22,309 bases of DNA from Saccoglossus kowalevskii (lineage: Eukaryota; Hemichordata; Enteropneusta; Harrimaniidae): positions 1 through 22,309 of the forward strand of contig NW_003122813.1 in the NCBI RefSeq assembly GCF_000003605.2, written 5' to 3'. Positions 8,115-18,593 of this stretch are shown here, one piece after another. Within the stretch, counting starts at the first letter, position 1. The number at the start of each line of letters is the position of its first letter. Below the pieces are notes generated by a model. The model saw nothing but the letters and a program-made list of their open reading frames with translations, made no database searches and had not been told where the DNA came from. A program made the translations under genes and the position numbers.

Positions 8115-10613
8115 TAACATATGAGCAACCTGTCTTTAAAGACCACCTGCCTATAGGGCCACTTTTAGGCAGTCCCAAGGCATAAAGTATGAGCAATCTG
8201 TCTTTAAAGACCACCTGCCTATAGGGCCACTTTTAGGCAGTCCCAAGGCATAAAGTATGAGCAACCTGTCTTTAAAGACCACCTGCCTATAGGGCCACTT
8301 TTAGGCAGTCCCAAGGCATAAAGTATGAGCAACCTGTCTTTAAAGACCACCTGCCTATAGGGCCACTTTTAGGCAGTCCCAAGGCATAACATATGAGCAA
8401 CCTATCTTTAAAGACCACCTGCCTGTAGGGCCACTTTTAGGCAGTCCCAAGGCATAACGTATGAGCAACCTGTCTTTAAAGACCACCTGCCTATAAGGCC
8501 ACTTTTAGGCAGTCCCAAGGCACAAAGTATGAGCAACCTGTCTTTAAAGACCACCTGCCTATAGGGCCACTTTTAGGCAGTCCCAAGGCATAAAGTATGA
8601 GCAACCTGTCTTCAAAGACCACCTGCCTATAGGGCCACTTTTAGGCAGTCCCAAGGCATAAAGTATGAGCAACCTGTCTTTAAAGACCACCTGCCTATAG
8701 GGCCACTGTTAGGCAGTCCCAAGGCATAAAGTATGAGCAATCTGTCTTTAAAGACCACCTGCCTGTAGGCCCACTTTTAGGCAGTCCCAAGGGATAAAGT
8801 ATGAGCAACCTATCTTTAAAGACCACCTGCCTATAGGGCCACTTTTAGGCAGTCACAAGGCATAACGTATAAGCAACCTGTCTTTAAAGACCACCTGCTT
8901 GTAGGGCCACTTTTAGGCAGTCTCAAGGCATAACATATGAGCAACCTATCTTTAAAGACCACCTGCCTGTAAGGCCACTTTTAGGCAGTCCCAAGGCATA
9001 ACGTATGAGCAATCTATCTTTAAAGACCACCTGCCTATAGGGCCACTGTTAGGCAGTCCCAAGGCATAACATATGAGCAACCTATCTTTAAAGACCACCT
9101 GCCTGTAGGGCCACTTTTAGGCAGTCCCAAGGCATAACGTATGAGCAACCTGTCTTTAAAGACCACCTGCCTATAGGGCCACGTTTAGGCAGTCCCAAGG
9201 CATAACATATGAGCAACCTATCTTTAAAGACCACCTGCCTATAGGGCCACTTTTAGGCAGTCCCAAGGCATAACATATGAGCAACCTATCTTTAAGGACC
9301 ACCTGCCTGTAAGGCCACTTTTAGGCAGTCCCAAGGCATAACGTACGAGCAACCTATCTTTAAAGACCACCTACCTATAGGGCCACTTTTAGGCAGTCCC
9401 AAGGCATAAAGTATAAGCAACCTGTCTTTAAAGACCACCTGCCTATAGGGCCATTTTTAGGCAGTCCCAAGACATAACGTATTAGCAACCTATCTTTAAA
9501 GACCACCTGCCTATAGGGCCACTTTTAGGCAGTCCCAAGGCATAAAGTATGAGCAACCTGTCTTTAAAGACCACCTGCCTATATGGCCACTTTTAGGCAG
9601 TGCCAAGGCATAACATATGAGCAACCTGTCTTTAAAGACCACCTGCCTATAGGGCCACTTTTAGGCAGTCCCAAGGCATAACATATGAGCAACCTATCTT
9701 TAAAGACCACCTGCCTATAGGGCCACTTTTAGGCAGTCCCAAGGCATAAAGTATGAGCAACCTATCTTTAAAGACCACCTGCCTATAGGGCCACTTTTAG
9801 GCAGTCCAAAGGCATAACATATGAGCAACCTATCTTTAAAGACCACCTGCCTATAGGGCCACTTTTAGGCAGTCCCAAGGGATAAAGTATGAGCAACCTG
9901 TCTTTAAAGACCACCTGCCTATAGGGCCACTTTTAGGCAGTCCCAAGGGATAAAGTATGAGCAACCTGTCTTTAAAGACCACCTGCCTATAGGACCACTT
10001 TTAGGCAGTCCCAAGGCATAACATATGAGCAACCTATCTTTAAAGACCACCTGCCTATAGGGCCACTTTTAGGCAGTCCCAAGGCATAAAGTATGAGCAA
10101 CCTGTCTTTAAAGACCACCTGCCTATATGGCCACTTTTAGGCAGTCCCAAGGCATAACATATGAGCAACCTGTCTTTAAAGACCACCTGCCTATAGGGCC
10201 ACTTTTAGGCAGTCCCAAGGCATAACGTATGAGCAACCTGTCTTTAAAGACCACCTGCCTATAGGGCCACTTTTAGGCAGTCCCAAGGCATACTGTATGA
10301 GCAACCTATCTTTAAAGACCACCTGCCTATAGGGCCACTTTTAGGCAGTCCCAAGGCATACTGTATGAGCAACCTATCTTTAAAGACCACCTGCCTGTAG
10401 GGCCACTTTTAGGCAGTCCCAAGGCATAACGTATGAGCAACCTGTCTTTAAAGACCACTTGCCTATAGGGCCACTTTTAGGCAGTCCCAAGGCATAACAT
10501 ATGAGCAACCTATCTTTAAAGACCACCTGCCTATAGGGCCACTTATAGGCAGTCCCAAAGCATAAAGTATGAGCAACCTGTCTTTAAAGACCACCTGCCT
10601 ATAAGGCCACTTT

Positions 10614-10857
10614 TAGCAGTCCCAAGGCATAAAGTATGAGCAACCTGTCTTTAAAGACCACCTGCCTATAGGGCCACTTTTAGCAGTCCACGCATAAAGT
10701 ATGAGCAACCTGTCTTTAAAGACCACCTGCCTATAGGGCCACTTTTAGGCAGTCCAAGGCATAAAGTATGAGCAATCTGTCTTAAAGACACTGCTGTAGG
10801 CCCACTTTTAGGCAGTCCAAGGGATAAAGTATGAGCAACTATCTTTAAAGACCACTG
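10614..10857. other. Indel cluster: twelve missing bases in about four monomers
   Basis: Within this stretch the monomers lose single bases repeatedly: ttttagcag for ttttaggcag, gtccacgcat for gtcccaaggcat, gtccaagg for gtcccaagg, tgtcttaaagacactgctg for the usual longer form, gcaactatc for gcaacctatc, and accactgcc for accacctgcc. By eye the losses total 12, exactly the shortfall of tract 4 from a whole number of 68-bp units. Most losses shorten a run of two or three identical bases. This pattern is typical of unpolished long-read consensus, though real local decay is possible. Confidence 0.8.
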
Positions 10858-11315
10858 CCTATAGGGCCACTTTTAGGCAGTCCCAAGGCACAAAGTATGA
10901 GCAACCTGTCTTTAAAGACCACCTGCCTATAGGGCCACTTTTAGGCAGTCCCAAGGCATAAAGTATGAGCAACCTGTCTTTAAAGACCACCTGCCTATAG
11001 GGCCACTTTTAGGCAGTCCCAAGGCATAAAGTATGAGCAACCTGTCTTTAAAGACCACCTGCCTATAGGGCCACTGTTAGGCAGTCCCAAGGCATAACAT
11101 ATGAGCAACCTATCTTTAAAGACCACCTGCCTGTAGGGCCACTTTTAGGCAGTCCCAAGGCATAACGTATGAGCAACCTGTCTTTAAAGACCACCTGCCT
11201 ATAGGGCCACTTTTAGGCAGTCCCAAGGCATAACATATGAGCAACCTATCTTTAAAGACCACCTGCCTATAGGGCCACTTTTAGGCAGTCCCAAGGCATA
11301 ACGTATGAGCAACCT

Positions 11316-11403
11316 CTATATAAAGACCACCTGCTTATAGTAACCAGATCTATACTAAGACCAACTGCTTATAGTGACCAGCTCTATATAAAGACCATCT
11401 GCC
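11316..11403. repeat. Half-unit block, subtype a (copy 7)
   Basis: Subtype a, with a single change in the second unit (agaccaactgc for agaccacctgc). gcaagctgtc, cctacagg and ccacttgttgg follow at the usual 197-bp spacing (11513). Confidence 0.9.
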
Positions 11404-12075
11404 TATAGGGCCACTTTTAGGCAGTCCCAAAGCATAACGTATGAGCAACCTATCTTTAAAGACCACCTGCCTATAGGGCCACTTTTAGGCAGTCCCAAGG
11501 CATACTGTATGAGCAAGCTGTCTTTAAAGACCACCTGCCTACAGGGCCACTTGTTGGCAGTCCCAAGGCATAAAGTATGAGCAACCTATCTTTAAAGACC
11601 ACCAGCCTATAGGGCCACTTTTAGGTAGTCCCAAGGCATAACATATGAGCAACCTATCTTTAAAGACCACCTGCCTATAGGGCCACTTTTAGGCAGTCCC
11701 AAGGCATAAAGTATGAGCAACCTGTCTTTAAAGACCACCTGCCTATAGGGCCACTTTTAGGCAGTCCCAAGGCATACTGTATGAGCAACCTATCTTTAAA
11801 GACCACCTGCCTATAGGGCCACTTTTAGGCAGTCGCAAGGCATAACGTATGTGCAACCTGTCTTTAAAGACCACCTGCCTATAGGGCCACTTTTAGGCAG
11901 TCCCAAGGCATACTGTATGAGCAACCTATCTTTAAAGACCACCTGCCTATAGGGCCACTTTTAGGCAGTCCCAAGGCATACTGTATGAGCAACCTATCTT
12001 TAAAGACCACCTGCCTGTAGGGCCACTTTTAGGCAGTCCCAAGGCATAACGTATGAGCAACCTGTCTTTAAAGAC

Positions 12076-13707
12076 CACTTGCCTATAGGGCCACTTTTAG
12101 GCAGTCCCAAGGCATAACATATGAGCAACCTATCTTTAAAGACCACCTGCCTATAGGGCCACTTATAGGCAGTCCCAAGGCATAAAGTATGAGCAACCTG
12201 TCTTTAAAGACCACCTGCCTATAAGGCCACTTTTAGGCAGTCCCAAGGCATAAAGTATGAGCAACCTATCTTTAAAGACCACCTGCCTATAGGGCCACTT
12301 TTAGGCAGTCACAAGGCATAACGTATAAGCAACCTGTCTTTAAAGACCACCTGCTTGTAGGGCCACTTTTAGGCAGTCTCAAGGCATAACATATGAGCAA
12401 CCTATCTTTAAAGACCACCTGCCTGTAAGGCCACTTTTAGGCAGTCCCAAGGCATAACGTATGAGCAATCTATCTTTAAAGACCACCTACCTATAGGGCC
12501 ACTTTTAGGCAGTCCCAAGGCATAAAGTATAAGCAACCTGTCTTTAAAGACCACCTGCCTATAGGGCCACTTTTAGGCAGTCCCAAGACATAACGTATGA
12601 GCAACCTATCTTTAAAGACCACCTGCCTATAGGGCCACTTTCAGGCAGTCCCAAGGCATAAAGTATGAGCAACCTGTCTTTAAAGACCACCTGCCTATAA
12701 GGCCACTTTTAGGCAGTCCCAAGGCATGACATATGAGCAACCTGTCTTTAAAGACCACATGCCTATAGGGCCACTTGTAGGCAGTCCCAAAGCATAACAT
12801 ATGAGCAACCTATCTTTAAAGACCACCTGCCTATAGGGCCACTTTTAGGCAGTCCCAAGGCATAAAGTATGAGCAACCTGTCTTTAAAGACCACCTGCCT
12901 ATAGGGCCACCTTTAGGCAGTCCCAAGGCATAACATATGAGCAACCTATCTTTAAAGACCACCTGCCTATAGGGCCACTTTTAGGCAGTCCCAAGGCATA
13001 ACATATGAGCAACCTATCGTTAAAGACCACCTGCCTATAGGGCCACTTTTAGACAGTCCCATGGCATAAAGTATGAGCAACCTCTCTTTAAAGACCACCT
13101 GCCTATAGGGCCACTTTTAGGCAGTCCCAAGGCATAACATATGAGCAACCTGTCTTTAAAGACCACCTGCCTATAGGGCCACTTTTAGGCAGTCCCAAGG
13201 CATACTGTATGAGCAACCTATCTTTAAAGACCACCTGCCTATAGGGCCACTTTTAGGCAGTCCCAAGGCATAACGTATGAGCAACCTGTCTTTAAAGACC
13301 ACCTGCCTATAGGGCCACTTTTAGGCAGTCCCAAGGCATACTGTATGAGCAACCTATCTTTAAAGACCACCTGCCTATAGGGCCACTTTTAAGCAGTCCC
13401 AAGGCATACTGTATGAGCAACCTATCTTTAAAGACCACCTGCCTGTAGGGCCACTTTTAGGCAGTCCCAAGGCATAACGTATGAGCAACCTGTCTTTAAA
13501 GACCACTTGCCTATAGGGCCACTTTTAGGCAGTCCCAAGGCATAACGTATGAGCAACCTATCTTTAAAGACCACCTGCCTATAGGGCCACTTTTAGGCAG
13601 TCCCAAGGCATACTGTATGAGCAACCTATCTTTAAAGACCACCTGCCTGTAGGGCCACTTTTAGGCAGTCCCAAGGCATAACGTATGAGCAACCTGTCTT
13701 TAAAGAC
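12076..13707. repeat. 1632-bp (24-monomer) higher-order period marked by accacttgcc
   Basis: The marker cacttgcc starts at 12076 and again at 13708, exactly 24 monomers apart, each followed 86 bp later by acttatagg and then by a ctataagg monomer. The preceding copy at 10456 is 1620 bp away, which becomes 1632 when the 12 bases lost in the indel cluster are added back. Further copies of the suite start at 2685 and 18895, and a partial one at 13504. The tract between the scars at 14497 and 16135 has the same 24-monomer length. Confidence 0.75.
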
Positions 13708-14239
13708 CACTTGCCTATAGGGCCACTTTTAGGCAGTCCCAAGGCATAACATATGAGCAACCTATCTTTAAAGACCACCTGCCTATAGGGCCACTTATAG
13801 GCAGTCCCAAGGCATAAAGTATGAGCAACCTGTCTTTAAAGACCACCTGCCTATAAGGCCACTTTTAGGCAGTCCCAAGGCATAAAGTATGAGCAACCTG
13901 TCTTTAAAGACCACCTGCCTATAGGGCCACTTTTAGGCAGTCCCAAGGCATAAAGTATGAGCAACCTGTCTTTAAAGACCACCTGCCTATAGGGCCACTT
14001 TTAGGCAGTCCCAAGGCATAACATATAAGCAACCTATCTTTAAAGACCACCTGCCTGTAGGGCCACTTTTAGGCAGTCCCAAGGCATAACGTATGAGCAA
14101 CCTGTCTTTAAAGACCACCTGCCTATAGGGCCACTTTTAGGCAGTCCCAAGGCATAACATATGAGCAACCTATCTTTAAAGACCACCTGCCTATAGGGCC
14201 ACTTTTAGGCAGTCCCAAGGCATAACGTATGAGCAACCT

Positions 14240-14327
14240 TTATATAAAGACCACCTGCTTATAGTAACCAGATCTATACAAAGACCACCTGCTTATAGTG
14301 ACCAGCTCTATATAAAGACCATCTGCC
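14240..14327. repeat. Half-unit block, subtype b (copy 8)
   Basis: Subtype b; the CTAG scar at 14497 lies 257 bp after its start. The accacttgcc marker at 13708 is 532 bp upstream, the same distance as from 2685 to the block at 3217. The linked neighbourhood therefore extends well beyond the block. Confidence 0.9.
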
Positions 14328-14496
14328 TATAGGGCCACTTTTAGGCAGTCCCAAGGCATAACGTATGAGCAACCTATCTTTAAAGACCACCTGCCTATAG
14401 GGCCACTTTTAGGCAGTCCCAAGGCATAAAGTATGAGCAACCTGTCTTTAAAGACCACCTGCCTATAGGGCCACTTTTAGGCAGTCCCAATGCATA

Positions 14497-14500
14497 CTAG
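14497..14500. other. CTAG scar at former element site (putative excision footprint 2)
   Basis: Junction TA-CTAG-TA preceded by cccaatgca and followed by atatatgag. The C-to-T change downstream (taatatatg instead of taacatatg) is shared with the scars at 16135 and 20838 but not with the one at 8111. The scar lies 257 bp after the half-unit block starting at 14240. Confidence 0.8.
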
Positions 14501-16134
14501 TAATATATGAGCAACCTGTCTTTAAAGACCACCTGCCTATAGGGCCACTTTTAGGCAGTCCCAAGGCATAACATATGAGCAATCTGTCTTTAAAGACCAC
14601 CTGCCTGTAGGACCACTTTTAGGCAGTCCCAAGGCATAACGTATGAGCAACCTGTCTTTAAAGACCACCTGCCTATAAGGCCACTTTTAGGCAGTCCCAA
14701 GGCACAAAGTATGAGCAACCTGTCTTTAAAGACCACCTGCCTATAGGGCCACTTTTAGGCAGTCCCAAGGCATAAAGTATGAGCAACCTGTCTTTAAAGA
14801 CCACCTGCCTATAGGGCCACTTTTAGGCAGTCCCAAGGCATAAAGTATGAGCAATCTGTCTTTAAAGACCACCTGCCTATAGGGCCACTTTTAGGCAGTC
14901 CCAAGGCATAAAGTATGAGCAACCTGTCTTTAAAGACCACCTGCCTATAGGGCCACTTTTAGGCAGTCCCAAGGCATAACATATGAGCAACCTATCTTTA
15001 AAGACCACCTGCCTGTAGGACCACTTTTAGGCAGTCCCAAGGCATAACGTATGAGCAACCTGTCTTTAAAGACCACCTGCCTATAAGGCCACTTTTAGGC
15101 AGTCCCAAGGCACAAAGTATGAGCAACCTGTCTTTAAAGACCACCTGCCTATAGGGCCACTTTTAGGCAGTCCCAAGGCATAAAGTATGAGCAACCTGTC
15201 TTTAAAGACCACCTGCCTATAGGGCCACTTTTAGGCAGTCCCAAGGCATAACATATGAGCAACCTATCTTTAAAGACCACCTGCCTGTAGGGCCACTTTT
15301 AGGCAGTCCCAAGGCATAACGTATGAGCAACCTGTCTTTAAAGACCACCTGCCTATAAGGCCACTTTTAGGCAGTCCCAAGGCACAAAGTATGAGCAACC
15401 TGTCTTTAAAGACCACCTGCCTATAGGGCCACTTTTAGGCAGTCCCAAGGCATAAAGTATGAGCAACCTGTCTTTAAAGACCACCTGCCTATAGGGCCAC
15501 TTTTAGGCAGTCCCAAGGCATAACATATGAGCAACCTGTCTTTAAAGACCACCTGCCTATAGGGCCACTTTTAGGCAGTCCCAAGGCATAACATATGAGC
15601 AACCTATCTTTAAAGACCACCTGCCTATAGGGCCACTTTTAGGCAGTCCCAAGGCATAACATATAAGCAACCTATCTTTAAAGACCACCTGCCTGTAGGG
15701 CCACTTTTAGGCAGTCCCAAGGCATAACGTATGAGCAACCTGTCTTTAAAGACCACCTGCCTATAGGGCCACTTTTAGGCAGTCCCAAGGCATAACATAT
15801 GAGCAACCTATCTTTAAAGACCACCTGCCTATAGGGCCACTTTTAGGCAGTCCCAAGGCATAACGTATGAGCAACCTTTATATAAAGACCACCTGCTTAT
15901 AGTAACCAGATCTATACAAAGACCACCTGCTTATAGTGACCAGCTCTATATAAAGACCATCTGCCTATAGGGCCACTTTTAGGCAGTCCCAAGGCATAAC
16001 GTATGAGCAACCTATCTTTAAAGACCACCTGCCTATAGGGCCACTTTTAGGCAGTCCCAAGGCATAAAGTATGAGCAACCTGTCTTTAAAGACCACCTGC
16101 CTATAGGGCCACTTTTAGGCAGTCCCAATGCATA
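14501..16134. repeat. 68-bp satellite tract 5 (exactly 24 monomers)
   Basis: Length is 1634 bp, 24 x 68 plus TA. It is bounded by two CTAG scars, so it is one complete higher-order unit. Inside it a short suite (aca/cctgtag, acg/ctataagg, cacaaag, aag) recurs: the cacaaag monomer appears at 14703, 15111 and 15383, spaced exactly six and four monomers apart. It ends with half-unit block 15878-15965 and the cccaaTgcata monomer. Confidence 0.95.
15878..15965. repeat. Half-unit block, subtype b (copy 9)
   Basis: Subtype b; the scar at 16135 lies 257 bp after its start. It is 1638 bp after the previous subtype b block, which is 24 monomers plus the six scar bases. Confidence 0.9.
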
Positions 16135-16138
16135 CTAG
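16135..16138. other. CTAG scar at former element site (putative excision footprint 3)
   Basis: Same TA-CTAG-TA junction and the same downstream taatatatg variant as the scar at 14497, exactly 24 monomers (plus the 6-bp scar) further on. It lies 257 bp after the block starting at 15878. The two scars are copies made by duplication of a higher-order unit. Confidence 0.8.
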
Positions 16139-18385
16139 TAATATATGAGCAACCTGTCTTTAAAGACCACCTGCCTATAGGGCCACTTTTAGGCAGTCCC
16201 AAGGCATAAAGTATGAGCAATCTGTCTTTAAAGACCACCTGCCTATAGGGCCACTTTTAGGCAGTCCCAAGGCATAAAGTATGAGCAACCTGTCTTTAAA
16301 GACCACCTGCCTATAGGGCCACTTTTAGGCAGTCCCAAGGCATAACATATGAGCAACCTATCTTTAAAGACCACCTGCCTGTAGGGCCACTTTTAGGCAG
16401 TCCCAAGGCATAACGTATGAGCAACCTGTCTTTAAAGACCACCTGCCTATAAGGCCACTTTTAGGCAGTCCCAAGGCACAAAGTATGAGCAACCTGTCTT
16501 TAAAGACCACCTGCCTATAGGGCCACTTTTAGGCAGTCCCAAGGCATAAAGTATGAGCAACCTGTCTTTAAAGACCACCTGCCTATAGGGCCACTTTTAG
16601 GCAGTCCCAAGGCATAACATATGAGCAACCTGTCTTTAAAGACCACCTGCCTATAGGGCCACTTTTAGGCAGTCCCAAGGCATAACGTATGAGCAACCTA
16701 TCTCTAAAGACCACCTACCTATAGGGCCACTTTTAGGCAGTCCCAAGGCATAAAGTAAAAGCAACCTGCCTTTAAAGACCACCTGCCTCTAGGGATACTT
16801 TTAGGCAGTCCCAAGGCATAACATATGAGCAACCTATCTTTAAAGACCACCTGCCTATAGGGCCCACTTTTAGGCAGTCCCAAGGCATAACGTATGAGCA
16901 ACCTATCTCTAAAGACCACCTACCTATAGGGCCACTTTTAGGCAGTCCCAAGGCATAAAGTAAAAGCAACCTATATTTAAAGACCACCTGCCTATAGGGC
17001 CACTTTTAGGCAGTCCCAAGGCATAACGTATGAGCAACCTATCTTTAAAGACCACCTGCCTATAGGGCCACTTTTAGGCAGTCCCAAGGCATAAAGTATG
17101 AGCAACCTATCTTTAAAGACCACCTGCCTATAGGGCCACTTTTAGGCAGTCCAAAGGCATAACATATGAGCAACCTATCGTTAAAGACCACCTGCCTATA
17201 GGGCCACTTTTAGGCAGTCCCAAGGCATAACATATGAGCAACCTATCTTTAAAGACCACCTACCTATAGGGCCACTTTTAGGCAGTCCCAAGGCATAAAG
17301 TATAAGCAACCTGTCTTTAAAAACCACCTGCCTATAGGGCCACTTTTAGGCAGTCCCAAGGCATAACGTATGAGCAACCTATATTTAAAGACCACCTGCC
17401 TATAGGGCCACTTTTAGGCAGTCCCAAGGCATAAAGTATGAGCAACCTGTCTTTAAAGACAACCTGCCTATAGGACCACTTTTAGGTAGTCCCAAGGCAT
17501 AACGTATGAGCAACCTGCCTTTAAAGACCACCTGCCTTTAGGGATACTTTTAGGCAGTCCCAAGGCATAACATATGAGCAACCTATCTTTAAAGACCACC
17601 TGCCTATAGGGCCACTTTTAGGCAGTCCCAAGGCATAACGTATGAGCAACCTATCTCTAAAGACCACCTACCTATAGGGCCACTTTTAGGCAGTCCCAAG
17701 GCATAAAGTAAAAGCAACCTGCCTTTAAAGACCACCTGCCTCTAGGGATACTTTTAGGCAGTCCCAAGGCATAACATATGAGCAACCTATCTTTAAAGAC
17801 CACCTGCCTATAGGGCCACTTTTAGGCAGTCCCAAGGCATAACGTATGAGCAACCTATCTCTAAAGACCACCTACCTATAGGGCCACTTTTAGGCAGTCC
17901 CAAGGCATAAAGTAAAAGCAACCTATATTTAAAGACCACCTGCCTATAGGGCCACTTTTAGGCAGTCCCAAGGCATAACGTATGAGCAACCTATCTTTAA
18001 AGACCACCTGCCTATAGGGCCACTTTTAGGCAGTCTTAAGGCATAACGTATAAGCAACCTGTCTTTAAAGACCACCTGCCTGTAGGGCCACTTTTAGGCA
18101 GTCCCAAGGCATAACATATGAGAAACCTATCTTTAAAGACCACCTGCCTGTAAGGCCACTTTTAGGCAGTCCCAAGGCATAACGTATGAGCAACCTATCT
18201 TTAAAGACCACCTACCTATAGGGCCACTTTTAGGCAATCCCAAGGCATAAAGTATAAGCAACCTGTCTTTAAAGACCACCTGCCTATAGGGCCACTTTTA
18301 GGCAGTCCCAAGGCATAAAGTATGAGCAACCTGTCTTTAAAGACCACCTGCCTATAGGGCCACTTTTAGGCAGTCCCAATGCATA
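16139..18385. repeat. 68-bp satellite tract 6 (33 monomers, one extra base)
   Basis: Length is 2247 bp, 33 x 68 plus TA plus one extra C in the run at 16863-16865 (gggcccac instead of gggccac). The first monomers copy the start of tract 8 in variant order. From 16684 to about 18000 the array is made of an unusual monomer group (tatctctaaag, cctacc, taaaagcaacc, ctagggatac) that occurs twice at a lag of 14 monomers. No half-unit block is present before the element at its end. Confidence 0.95.
16684..18000. repeat. Local segmental duplication of unusual monomers at a 14-monomer lag
   Basis: The sequence tatctctaaag/cctacc, taaaagcaacctgcc/ctagggatac, aca/ctatc, tatctctaaag/cctacc, taaaagcaacctatattt occurs twice. 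The taaaagcaacctgcc monomer starts at 16756 and 17709. The taaaagcaacctatattt monomer starts at 16961 and 17913. The offsets are 953 and 952 bp, the difference being the extra C near 16864. This is a recent duplication of at least five monomers, probably as part of a 14-monomer segment. Confidence 0.75.
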
Positions 18386-18593
18386 CTGTAAAATGGTTAA
18401 TTTTCACTGGGTTTAAATTTCGCTGATTTAGCATTTCAGGCATATTCAGTGGGTTTTAAATTCACGGTTTTATTATTTAGATAATGTGTTCTATGCTAAA
18501 TTTTACATATTCACTGGGTTTTAATTTAGCGCATTTTTGCAGTCAGCGAAATAAGCGAAATTAAAACCCAGTGAATAATTAACCCTTTTACAG
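18386..18593 (+). mobile_element. 208-bp miniature inverted-repeat element, copy 4 (complete)
   Basis: Complete copy with TA flanks (18384-18385 and 18594-18595). It shares with copy 5 one substitution, attcacgg instead of attcacga in the middle of the element, which separates copies 4 and 5 from copies 1 to 3. The upstream junction carries the usual cccaaTgcata change. Unlike copies 2, 3 and 5, there is no half-unit block 257 bp upstream; ordinary monomers with tataagc and cctacc variants lie there. The left flank therefore looks replaced by unequal exchange between different higher-order units. Confidence 0.9.

Larger units (their letters stand above)
8115..14496. repeat. 68-bp satellite tract 4 (about 94 monomers, contains an indel-rich patch)
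   Basis: This is the longest uninterrupted tract at 6382 bp. It equals 94 x 68 plus TA minus 12 bases, and all 12 missing bases can be located between about 10614 and 10857. From 8750 to 10000 the monomers are more diverged from each other (tataagc, gacataac, ggataaag, cctgtaagg, tactgttagg) than elsewhere. From about 10270 to 14240 a suite marked by accacttgcc followed 86 bp later by ccacttatagg is repeated. It contains half-unit blocks at 11316-11403 and 14240-14327. Confidence 0.93.
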
